From Mycolicibacterium chlorophenolicum (GTDB taxonomy: Bacteria; Actinomycetota; Actinomycetes; Mycobacteriales; Mycobacteriaceae): a stretch of 64,000 nt of DNA. A program made the translations under genes and the position numbers. This document shows, in pieces, positions 33,084 to 40,611 of this stretch. Position 1 is the stretch's first letter, and each line of letters begins with the position of its first letter. The DNA lies in contig NZ_JYNL01000004.1 of NCBI RefSeq assembly GCF_001044235.1, forward strand, positions 105,735-169,734, written 5' to 3'. The notes under the pieces were generated by a model. That model had not been told where the DNA came from. It made no database searches and saw nothing but the letters and a program-made list of their open reading frames with translations.

Positions 33084-34052
33084 TCAGTCGGCCACCGGCT
33101 CGCGGTAGAGCGTCAGCGCACCGCCGCGCCGGCCCGCGAACAACCGCTGCCGCGGCACCGGGCTCGGCACGGCCACTCCGCCCTGCCCGCGCCACGCGGT
33201 GACCAGTGCGTCGACCGCCCGGATCTGCCCGTCGGTCAGGCCGGCGGCGCCGCCGGCCAGCAGCCAGCTCCGGATCACCCGGCGCCGCACCGCGCCCGGC
33301 AGCGCGGTGAGCGACGCGACCGGCAGCTCGGCACCGGGTTCCAGGCCGGCGGTGAGGTCGCCCGCGAGGCCGTCGAGCGCGTCGTTGTCCTCGCGCAGCG
33401 CGGTCGCGGTGCGGGCCAGCGCCTCGGCGACCCCGCCGCCGAGGACGTCGTCGAGCAGCGGCAGCACCTCGCTGCGCAACCGCACCCGGGTGTAGCGCGG
33501 GTCGGTGTTGTGCGGGTCCTGCCACGGTGTCAGCGCCAACTCGGCGCACGCGGCGTGGGTGACGCTGCGCCGCACCCCCAGCAGCGGCCGGCACCACGGC
33601 GGATCGTGCGGCCGCATCCCCGCGATCGAGCGGGCGCCCGATCCGCGGCCCAGGCCGAGCAGCACCGTCTCGGCCTGGTCGTCGAGCGTGTGCCCCAGCA
33701 GCACCGGCGCGCCCGCCCGGGCCTGGTCGAGCGCGGCGTAGCGCGCCGTCCGGGCCGCCGCCTCCGGCCCGCCGTCGGTGCCGACGTCCACGCAGAGCAT
33801 TTGCGCCGCAACGCATCCCAACGCCAGCGCCTGCTCTCGCGCGGCCTCGGCGACTGCGTGCGAGTCGGGCTGCAGGCGGTGGTCGACGATCAGCGCCGTC
33901 GTCGGCCTCAGCGCGGCGGCGACCGCGGTCAGCGCCAGCGAGTCCGGGCCGCCGGACAGCGCGACGCACCAGCGCTCGCCGTCGACCGCGTGCTCCCCGG
34001 CGAACCGGGTGAGCGCCGCGCGCAGCTGCGCTACAGCACCCGGTCGATCCAT
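33084..34052 (-). CDS. tilS: tRNA(Ile)-lysidine synthase TilS
   Basis: Converts C34 of tRNA-Ile(CAU) to lysidine with ATP and lysine. The 322-residue protein has the PP-loop SGGPDS at 33-38, HTLDDQAETVLLGLGRGSG and the RPLL segment, with a shortened actinobacterial C-terminal region. ATG at 34052 overlaps the upstream metalloprotease gene by 22 bases. Length agrees with M. tuberculosis Rv3625c. Confidence 0.94.
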   Translation of the reverse strand: MDRPGAVAQLRAALTRFAGEHAVDGERWCVALSGGPDSLALTAVAAALRPTTALIVDHRLQPDSHAVAEAAREQALALGCVAAQMLCVDVGTDGGPEAAARTARYAALDQARAGAPVLLGHTLDDQAETVLLGLGRGSGARSIAGMRPHDPPWCRPLLGVRRSVTHAACAELALTPWQDPHNTDPRYTRVRLRSEVLPLLDDVLGGGVAEALARTATALREDNDALDGLAGDLTAGLEPGAELPVASLTALPGAVRRRVIRSWLLAGGAAGLTDGQIRAVDALVTAWRGQGGVAVPSPVPRQRLFAGRRGGALTLYREPVAD

Positions 34053-35092
34053 CGCTGCGGCTCGTCGATCTCCGCGGGCAGCGGCAGCGTGTCCGGACCG
34101 GTCCAGATCACGTTGAACCGTTCCATGCCCACCGTCGACACCACGCGGTCGACGAACGCCTTGCCCCTGGTGTACTGGTCCATCTTCGCGTCGATGCCGA
34201 GCAGCGCACGCAGCAGCCGCTGCAGCGGCGGCTGCCGACGGTGCCTGCGCTGGTCGAACCGCCGCCGGATCGTCGCCACCGAGGGCACCACCGCGGGACC
34301 GACCGCATCCATCACGTGGTCGGCGTGACCTTCCAGCAGCGTGCCGAGCACCAGCAGCCGGTCGAGCGCCTCCCGTTGCGCATCCGACTGCACGGCCCGC
34401 ACCAGCCCGAGGATGCCGGCCGAATTCGGTTCCGCCTCTTGGGTATTGGATCGGCGATCGCGGACGTACTCGGCGAGCCGGCCGACGACCTTGGTCATGT
34501 CCTCGGCGCTCTCCTCCGTGAGCACCGCGAGCGCACCGGACATGTGCCCGGCCAGCCAGGGGTTGGCGCGGAACTGGACGCGGTGGGTGACCTCGTGCAG
34601 GCACACCCACATCCGGAAGTCGGCGGGGTTCACCCGCAGCTGCCGCTCTACGGCGATCACGTTGGGATACACCAGCAGCAGCTCACCGCCACCGTCACCG
34701 AAGGGGTCGTACTGCCCCAGGATCCCCGACGACACGAACGCCAGCACCGCACCGGTCTGCACGCCGGCGATACGCCCGCTGACGGCACGCGGCTTGGCCG
34801 CCGCGTCGCCCCCGCCCGTCATCACCCGCATCGAGTGCGCGGCGGCGCGGATCCAGTCCGGCCGGTTGACGACACGCGCCTCCGGGATCCCCTCGCCCTC
34901 GGCGAGGCCGGTCACCTCGCGCACCGGGATCTCCGCCGCGCGCGCCGACTCGGCCAGCTGGGTCACCGCCTGCGTGCGGGTGTAGTCCGTTGCCGGCGGC
35001 TCGGGGCGGGCCAGCTTGCCCCCGAACGCGGCGGCCAGGTTCCAGTCCACCGCGTTGCCCACCGAAAAGCCATGCCCGCCACGCTGATTCAT
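34031..35092 (-). CDS. Zinc-dependent metalloprotease-like protein (DUF2342), Rv3626c-like
   Basis: Conserved actinobacterial protein of 353 residues with a zincin motif HEVTH at 166-170 (CLHEVTHRVQF) and a downstream Glu-rich helix (LEGHADHVMD) that could supply the third ligand. The family is often annotated as zinc-dependent metalloprotease or as F420-associated; neither activity can be deduced here. ATG at 35092 overlaps the dacB stop (ATGA) and its 3' end overlaps tilS, placing it inside a dacB-metalloprotease-tilS-hpt run conserved with Rv3627c-Rv3624c. Confidence 0.85.
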   Translation of the reverse strand: MNQRGGHGFSVGNAVDWNLAAAFGGKLARPEPPATDYTRTQAVTQLAESARAAEIPVREVTGLAEGEGIPEARVVNRPDWIRAAAHSMRVMTGGGDAAAKPRAVSGRIAGVQTGAVLAFVSSGILGQYDPFGDGGGELLLVYPNVIAVERQLRVNPADFRMWVCLHEVTHRVQFRANPWLAGHMSGALAVLTEESAEDMTKVVGRLAEYVRDRRSNTQEAEPNSAGILGLVRAVQSDAQREALDRLLVLGTLLEGHADHVMDAVGPAVVPSVATIRRRFDQRRHRRQPPLQRLLRALLGIDAKMDQYTRGKAFVDRVVSTVGMERFNVIWTGPDTLPLPAEIDEPQRWIDRVL

Positions 35093-36459
35093 GTTCGGCA
35101 CCCACACGTCCGCAAGGTCGCGGCGAAGGCGTCGAGCGCGGTGCGCCCGCTCGGCCCGGCCTGGTTGGACAGCAGCGCGAACGTCAGCACGCGGCCGCTG
35201 GAGTCGGTGACGATACCCGCCAGCGAATTGGTGGCGGTCAGCGATCCGGTCTTGGCGCGTAGATACCCCGCGGCGCCGCGCCCGGCGGCGTCGAGGTAGC
35301 GGTTGGACAGCGTGCCGCTGCCGCCGGCGATCGGCAGCAGGTCGACCAGCGGACGCAACCGGGGATGGTCGTCGCCGACTGCGGCGCCCACCACCTCGTC
35401 GAGGGTCTCGGCGGTCAGCCGGTCGTCGACCGACAGCCCGCTGGAATCGAGCAGACGCGCCGCGCCGGTGTCGATGCCCGCGTCGTCCAGCGCGCCGAGC
35501 ACGGCGCCGGCCGCACCGGCGAAGCTCTGCGGGCGGCCCGTCTCGGCGGCGACCTCGCGGCCGGTCGACTCGGCCATCACGTTGTCCGAGGCGTTCATCA
35601 TGTCGCGCAACCGCTGGATCAGCGGCGGTGACTGCACGGAGGCGATCTCCTTGCCCCGCGCCGCGGACGGCAGCACCGTCACCGTCGCGGGGTCGGCGCC
35701 GAGCGCGACGGCCAGCGCGCGGCCGGCGTCGAGCGCCGGGGTGCGGGACCGCCGCGATTCCACCGTGACGGGCTGCGTGCGGCCGCCGTCGAGCATCACC
35801 GCCTCCATCGGCGCGATGTCGCCGCCGTCGATGTCGAGCGGATCCCAGCCGGGCGCCATGGTGGGGCCGCTGTAGGCGCTGACGTCGACCTGCACGGTCC
35901 TGACCGAGACCCCGCTGCGGCGCACCTGATCCGCCAGGTCGACGATGCGGGCGGCGTCGCGGTACCAGGTGTCAACGCCGCGCGGGGCGGCCGACAGGGT
36001 CGGGTCACCACCGCCGACGAGCACCACGACGCCGGGCGAGGTGCTCACCACACGCGTCGTCAACCTGGCGTCCCGATCCAGTGTCAGCAGCGCCGCGGCG
36101 GTGGTCAGCAGCTTGTTCGTCGACGCGGGCTGCATCGGCACGTGCGCGCCCTGGGCCCACAGCTCGTCGCCGGTCATCGCGTCGGTGATGCGGCCGGTGA
36201 ACAGGCCGAGGTTCGGGTCGGCCAGCACCGGTCGGAGCACCGCCGCGAGCCCGGCGGGCGTCGGCGCGTCGGCGGTGTCGGGCACCGGGACCACGCCCGG
36301 ATCGGCGGTGGCCGGCGCAGGCGCGGGCTTCACGGCCACGGCGTCGGAGGTCTGCCTGCCGACCAGCAGCGCGGCCGCGGCCACGACGACGACCACCAGC
36401 ACGGCGACCATCGCCCCCACCACCACATAGGTGGACCGTCGCCATCGAGTGGGCCGCAT
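35089..36459 (-). CDS. dacB: D-alanyl-D-alanine carboxypeptidase/endopeptidase, PBP4 (DacB) family
   Basis: Low-molecular-weight penicillin-binding protein trimming peptidoglycan peptides. It has one N-terminal membrane anchor (about 10-34), then the penicilloyl-serine domain with SxxK at 113-116 (STNK), SDN (NASDN) and KTG (RAKTGSL). The large insertion typical of PBP4-type proteins is present. ATG at 36459 follows AGGGGAA; an ATG 11 codons earlier lacks a ribosome site. 456 residues, matching Rv3627c. Confidence 0.92.
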   Translation of the reverse strand: MRPTRWRRSTYVVVGAMVAVLVVVVVAAAALLVGRQTSDAVAVKPAPAPATADPGVVPVPDTADAPTPAGLAAVLRPVLADPNLGLFTGRITDAMTGDELWAQGAHVPMQPASTNKLLTTAAALLTLDRDARLTTRVVSTSPGVVVLVGGGDPTLSAAPRGVDTWYRDAARIVDLADQVRRSGVSVRTVQVDVSAYSGPTMAPGWDPLDIDGGDIAPMEAVMLDGGRTQPVTVESRRSRTPALDAGRALAVALGADPATVTVLPSAARGKEIASVQSPPLIQRLRDMMNASDNVMAESTGREVAAETGRPQSFAGAAGAVLGALDDAGIDTGAARLLDSSGLSVDDRLTAETLDEVVGAAVGDDHPRLRPLVDLLPIAGGSGTLSNRYLDAAGRGAAGYLRAKTGSLTATNSLAGIVTDSSGRVLTFALLSNQAGPSGRTALDAFAATLRTCGCRT

Positions 36460-36569
36460 ACTTCCCCTGTCCCTCGATCGGTCGAAAGCCACCCCGCTAC
36501 AGCAGGGTATCGCTCCCGATTAAGGTGATTCCGGCCTGTAGATCGCCCGTCACGCGAAGGAGCCTCCCG

Positions 36570-37055
36570 GTGCAGTTCGACGTTCTCATCGAGATCCCGA
36601 AGGGTTCACGCAACAAGTACGAGGTGGACCACGACAGCGGCAAGGTCAAACTGGACCGCTACCTGTTCACCGCGTTCGGCTACCCGACGGACTACGGCTA
36701 CATCGAGGACACCCTCGGCGAGGACGGCGATCCGCTGGACGCGCTGGTGCTGCTGCCCGAGCCGGTGTTCCCCGGCTGCATCGTCGAGGCGCGCCCGGTC
36801 GGCATGTTCCGGATGACCGACGAGAAGGGCGGCGACGACAAGGTGCTGTGCGTGCTCGCCGATCCGCGGTGGGACCACATCCAGGACATCGGCGACGTGT
36901 CGGACTTCGAGCTCGACGCGATCAAGCACTTCTTCGTGCACTACAAGGACCTCGAGCCGGGCAAGTTCGTCAAGGCCGCCGACTGGGTGGGCCGCGAGGA
37001 GGCCGAGGCCGAGGTGAACCGGTCGGTCGAGAGGTTCAAGACCGAGGGGCACTGA
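36570..37055 (+). CDS. ppa: Inorganic pyrophosphatase
   Basis: Family I soluble pyrophosphatase that pulls biosynthetic reactions forward. The 161-residue protein contains [29 protein letters not shown] (catalytic Asp cluster) and the DxxK region [13 protein letters not shown] start at 36570 with AAGGAG seven bases upstream. It diverges from dacB. A long inverted repeat follows its stop. Confidence 0.96.
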   Translation: MQFDVLIEIPKGSRNKYEVDHDSGKVKLDRYLFTAFGYPTDYGYIEDTLGEDGDPLDALVLLPEPVFPGCIVEARPVGMFRMTDEKGGDDKVLCVLADPRWDHIQDIGDVSDFELDAIKHFFVHYKDLEPGKFVKAADWVGREEAEAEVNRSVERFKTEGH

Positions 37056-37064
37056 GTTACCTGG

Positions 37065-37121
37065 CGAGATCCACTTTTTGCGACAGAAGTACGAGTACGT
37101 CGCTGCAAAAAGTGGATTTCG
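37065..37121. terminator. Long interrupted inverted repeat after ppa
   Basis: Outer arms CGAGATCCACTTTTTGC and GCAAAAAGTGGATTTCG match over 17 bases with one G-T wobble; an inner GCGAC/GTCGC stem and two GTAC repeats lie within. Placed ten bases after the ppa stop, it could terminate ppa. Its size and AT content relative to the surroundings also suit a small dispersed palindromic repeat. Confidence 0.6.
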
Positions 37122-37199
37122 AGGCGCGATCCCGCGGGAATTAGCGTGGCCGTAACACGGCGTAACGCCCGCGTGCCCTGAAGGTTCGATCATGGCGGT

Positions 37200-37721
37200 G
37201 TGCTGCTGCATCAGGGGATCGGGCTGGAGGCATTCAATACGATGCCGATGCGCCGCGCCGTGCACGCGGTCTACGAATGCTGCTCCAGCGTCCCGCTGGC
37301 CGCCGACCTGGCCCGGCAACGCCCGTTCGACAGTCACGACCAGCTGTTCCGCTGCGCCGACTCGCTGCTGTTCGCCCTCGCCGAGGATTCGATCGACTCG
37401 ATCCTGCAGGCGTACCCGGACGTGGGGCGGCGCCCAGGCAGCGAGAAGTGCAAGGCCGAGCAGTGCGCGATCAGCGACGAGCGCCCGGAGATGATGGCCG
37501 AGCTGGCCGCCGCGTCCAAGGCCTATCTCGACCATTTCGGGTTCGGCTTCGTGATGTTCGTCAACGGCTACCGTGCCGACGACGTGCTCGCCACGATGCG
37601 CGACCGGATGCTCAACGACTACGAGACCGAACGCAAGATCGTGCGCAACGAACTCGCCCGGATCAACCGCACCCGGCTGGAACGCATGCTCGGCCCGGAG
37701 GGCGGCTACGACAACTGGTGA
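37200..37721 (+). CDS. OHCU decarboxylase-like protein, catalytic His replaced
   Basis: All-helical protein of 173 residues resembling 2-oxo-4-hydroxy-4-carboxy-5-ureidoimidazoline decarboxylase of the urate pathway. The C-terminal part FGFGFVMFVNGYRADDVL and the following helix (MRDRMLNDYETE) fit the family well. However, the catalytic His of the usual HPDL motif is Tyr72 here (AYPDVG), and the loop after it is unusual and Cys-containing. No urate oxidase or transthyretin-like partner is nearby. Start taken at GTG 37200; activity as a decarboxylase is doubtful. Confidence 0.7.
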   Translation: MLLHQGIGLEAFNTMPMRRAVHAVYECCSSVPLAADLARQRPFDSHDQLFRCADSLLFALAEDSIDSILQAYPDVGRRPGSEKCKAEQCAISDERPEMMAELAAASKAYLDHFGFGFVMFVNGYRADDVLATMRDRMLNDYETERKIVRNELARINRTRLERMLGPEGGYDNW

Positions 37722-37738
37722 CCGCCTAGGCTCGGCCC

Positions 37739-38902
37739 ATGACTGGTGCCGTGCAGGGTCGGTGGGACGGGCGGTTCGACCGTCTCGCCGAGGCGCTGGC
37801 CGAGGAGCTCGCCTCAGGTGAGGAGCTCGGCGCCTCGATCGCGGTCGACCTCGACGGCGAGCTCGTCGCCGACCTGTGGGGTGGGTACGCCGATCGCACG
37901 AAAACCGTTGATTGGCAACAGGATACGATCGTCAACTTCTGGTCGTGCACCAAGACGCTGACCGCGCTGGCGGCGCTGATCCTCGTCGACCGCGGCGCGC
38001 TCGACCCCTTCGCCCCGGTCGCGTCGTACTGGCCGGAGTTCGCCGCCCACGGCAAGGACGCGATAGAGGTGCGCCACCTGCTCTCCCACACCTCCGGGGT
38101 GTCGGGGTGGCAGGTGCCCTTCGACGTCGAGCAGATCTACGACTGGGACGGAGCGACGGCCCATCTGGCCAACCAGGCGCCTTGGTGGCCGCCGGGCACC
38201 GCGTCGGGCTACCACGCCATGAACTACGGCCACCTGATCGGCGAGCTCGTCCGCCGGATCACCGGTGTCACGCTGAAGGACTTCGTGCGCGACGAGATCG
38301 CGGGGCCGCTGGGCGCCGACGTCCAGATCGGGGCGCGCGAGGCCGACGAGCCGCGGATCGCGCAGTTGGTCGCACCGCCGCCGCGCGACCGCGGGCTCGA
38401 CCGGCTCCCCGCGGATCACCCCGCGGTCCAGACGTTCGCGGCCTTCCCTCCCGGCGCCTACGGCGTCGCGGTCGCCGAGACCGCGCGGTGGCGCCACGCC
38501 GACATCGGCGGCGCCAACGGGCACGGCAACGCGCGCGGCCTCGTCACCGCGCTACGGCCGATCTCCCTGGGCGGCGGCGTCGACGGCGTGCGCCTGCTGT
38601 CCCCCGGCACCGTCGACCTGATCTTCGCCGAGCAGTCCCACGGTATCGACCTGGTGCTCGGTGTGCCGCTGCGCTTCGGCATCGGCTTCGGGCTGTCCAC
38701 CCCGGAGAGCGTCCGTGCGGTGCCCGCCGGCCGGGTCTGCTGGTGGGGCGGCTGGGGCGGCTCGCTGGTGGTGATGGACCTCGACCGACGGGCGACGTTC
38801 GCCTACGTCATGAACAAGATGGGGCAGGGCACGACGGGCACCGACCGCTCACAGCGGTACGCGCGGCTGATCGACGAGGCGCTTCAGGACGCGCGAGCCT
38901 GA
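37739..38902 (+). CDS. Serine hydrolase, class C beta-lactamase/EstB-like
   Basis: Cytoplasmic-looking esterase-type hydrolase of 387 residues with no signal peptide. The nucleophile motif SxxK is at 69-72 (SCTK), the Tyr-containing motif is YHAMNYG, and a Gly-Gly-rich C-terminal motif (GGWGGSL) takes the KTG place. These mark family VIII esterases rather than true beta-lactamases. ATG at 37739 is 17 bases after the OHCU-like gene, so the two may be cotranscribed. Its 3' end overlaps a convergent gene by 19 bases. Confidence 0.85.
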   Translation: MTGAVQGRWDGRFDRLAEALAEELASGEELGASIAVDLDGELVADLWGGYADRTKTVDWQQDTIVNFWSCTKTLTALAALILVDRGALDPFAPVASYWPEFAAHGKDAIEVRHLLSHTSGVSGWQVPFDVEQIYDWDGATAHLANQAPWWPPGTASGYHAMNYGHLIGELVRRITGVTLKDFVRDEIAGPLGADVQIGAREADEPRIAQLVAPPPRDRGLDRLPADHPAVQTFAAFPPGAYGVAVAETARWRHADIGGANGHGNARGLVTALRPISLGGGVDGVRLLSPGTVDLIFAEQSHGIDLVLGVPLRFGIGFGLSTPESVRAVPAGRVCWWGGWGGSLVVMDLDRRATFAYVMNKMGQGTTGTDRSQRYARLIDEALQDARA

Positions 38903-39291
38903 TCGCGCGACGCGAGCCCGCGCAACACGTCGCGCCCGATCCGGCCGAGGTCCTGACGGTCCGACGCCGCGATCAGCGTCACCCCGTCGGCCACCCCCGC
39001 CGACTCGATGTCCCCGATGAGGCCCACCAGCCCGGCGACGGTCCCGGCGTACCGGATCGTGTCGCCGGCGTCGGCGCTGTCGCCGGCGTCGAACGCACTG
39101 CGCGCCGACCGGAAGTCGCCGGCAACGGCGACGGTCACGTCCAGGATGACCGCGAGGTCCTCCGGACCCGACCGGATGCGGGCTCGGACCCGTCGCGCGC
39201 GCTGCAGGTCGGGCGCCGCCACCCGGATGATCGGCTGGTGGCCGTCGGTGAGCTCGCGCACACCCGCGTCGTCGGAGAGGAAAAGCCGCAC
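38884..39291 (-). CDS. Small protein resembling the C-terminal part of a luciferase-like monooxygenase
   Basis: Open frame of 135 codons from GTG 39291. The stretches DLAVILDVTVAVAGDF, TIRYAGTVAGLVGLI and ESAGVADGVTLI resemble the C-terminal third of flavin-dependent luciferase-like (NtaA/SnaA-type) monooxygenases, but the catalytic TIM-barrel start is absent. It is either a remnant of a larger gene or a free-standing domain. The 3' end overlaps the serine hydrolase gene. The start has only a weak ribosome site. Confidence 0.5.
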   Translation of the reverse strand: MRLFLSDDAGVRELTDGHQPIIRVAAPDLQRARRVRARIRSGPEDLAVILDVTVAVAGDFRSARSAFDAGDSADAGDTIRYAGTVAGLVGLIGDIESAGVADGVTLIAASDRQDLGRIGRDVLRGLASRDQARAS

Positions 39292-39359
39292 CCGGCCACG
39301 CTAGCCAGCCCCGATACCCAAGGCACCCGTTGCGATCAGCGCGAGCACAACGGAATGTT

Positions 39360-40385
39360 TCAGCGCGTCGTGTCCGCCGCCGGGTCGGCGTTCTCCTGCT
39401 GCGCCTCGTCCTCGCCCTTGCGCATGTCGTGCACCCGCGTCTTGTAGAGGCTCGCCGCCGTCGTGATCAGCAGCGTCACCACGATGACGCCCAGCGAGGC
39501 CAGCGTCGGGATCTCCGGCACCGGCACGGGCTCGCCGCCGTTGATGAACGGCAGCTCGTTCTCGTGCAGCGCGTGCAGCAGCAGCTTCACGCCGATGAAG
39601 CCGAGGATGAACGCCAACCCCTGCGACAGGTAGACCAGCCGCTTGAGCAGGTCGCCGAGCAGGAAGTACAGCTGCCGCAGGCCCATCAGCGCGAACACGT
39701 TGGCGGCGAACACCAGGTAGGGCTCGCGGGTCAAGCCGTAGATCGCGGGGATCGAGTCGAGCGCGAACAACAGGTCGGTGGTGCCCAGCGCGACGATGAC
39801 CAGGAACATCGGCGTCATCAGCCGCGAGCCGTTCTCCTTCACCCACAGCTTCAGGCCGTCCCAGGTGTCGGTGAACTTGAGGTGCTTCTGCGCGAACCGC
39901 ACCACGCCGTTCTCGGCGTCGTCGTCGTGGTCGGTGTCGCGGACCAGCTTCAGCGCCGTGTACACCAGGAACGCACCGAACAGGTAGAACACCCAGCTGA
40001 ACTGCTCGATGGCCACCGCGCCGAGCGCGATGAAGATGCCGCGGAAGATCAGCGCCAGGATGATGCCGACGAGCAGCGCCTGCTGCTGGTAGACCCGCGG
40101 CACCTTGAAGCTGGCCATGATGATCAAGAAGATGAACAGGTTGTCGACCGACAGGCTGTATTCGGTGAGCCAGCCGGCGAAGAACTCGACGCCGTACTGA
40201 CTGCCGTGGAAGAACCAGGTCCATATCCCGAACGCGATGGCCAGGCCGACGTAGACGGTCAGCGCGGTTCCCGTCTCGCGGCGGGACGGCTCGTGGGGGC
40301 GGCGCCCGATCACGATCACATCGAAGAGCAGGATCGCGATGGTCACGCTGAGCGTGATGCCCCACTCGAGTGCACTGACGTTCAT
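39360..40385 (-). CDS. TerC-family membrane protein (metal export related)
   Basis: Integral membrane protein of 341 residues with about nine helices. TerC landmarks are EYSLSVDNLFIF in the second third and LFALDSIPAIYGLT later; both contain the conserved Asp residues thought to carry metal. The cytoplasmic loop is acidic (DTDHDDDAENG). Members with a yybP-ykoY leader export manganese or supply it to secreted enzymes. The ATG at 40385 has a strong ribosome site, GGAGG, which is itself in the riboswitch hairpin. Function in manganese handling is inferred from family and leader. Confidence 0.9.
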   Translation of the reverse strand: MNVSALEWGITLSVTIAILLFDVIVIGRRPHEPSRRETGTALTVYVGLAIAFGIWTWFFHGSQYGVEFFAGWLTEYSLSVDNLFIFLIIMASFKVPRVYQQQALLVGIILALIFRGIFIALGAVAIEQFSWVFYLFGAFLVYTALKLVRDTDHDDDAENGVVRFAQKHLKFTDTWDGLKLWVKENGSRLMTPMFLVIVALGTTDLLFALDSIPAIYGLTREPYLVFAANVFALMGLRQLYFLLGDLLKRLVYLSQGLAFILGFIGVKLLLHALHENELPFINGGEPVPVPEIPTLASLGVIVVTLLITTAASLYKTRVHDMRKGEDEAQQENADPAADTTR

Positions 40386-40388
40386 CAA

Positions 40389-40520
40389 ACCTCCGGTCGT
40401 CGTTCAACGCCGGAGGTCTCTTCCACCGCCTCCGTCACCGGTGGTCGGCCCACAGCACCGGTCGTCCGGTCACGGACGACGTGATGACGACGCTGTGGCG
40501 AAGGAATACTCCCCTCCAAG
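40389..40520 (-). promoter_or_regulatory. yybP-ykoY-type (manganese) riboswitch before terC
   Basis: Read on the minus strand, the terC leader begins with GGAGGGGAGTA (40517-40507) and ends with AGAGACCTCC (to 40412), the two conserved halves of yybP-ykoY RNAs. GGAGG (40517-40513) can pair with CCTCC (40416-40412) to close the aptamer. The same CCTCC lies in ACCTCCGG (40417-40410), which can instead pair with CCGGAGGT (40396-40389), the terC ribosome site. Ligand binding would thus free the ribosome site, an ON switch. The pairings are direct; the ligand is by family. Confidence 0.8.
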
Positions 40521-40611
40521 CCGGTCATTCTGCCAGTCGGGCCGCCGACACGCGAAATCGAAGGCCACCCGACGGCGAGAAGCGGCTTCGCGCAGTGAGT
40601 AGTTTGTACCC

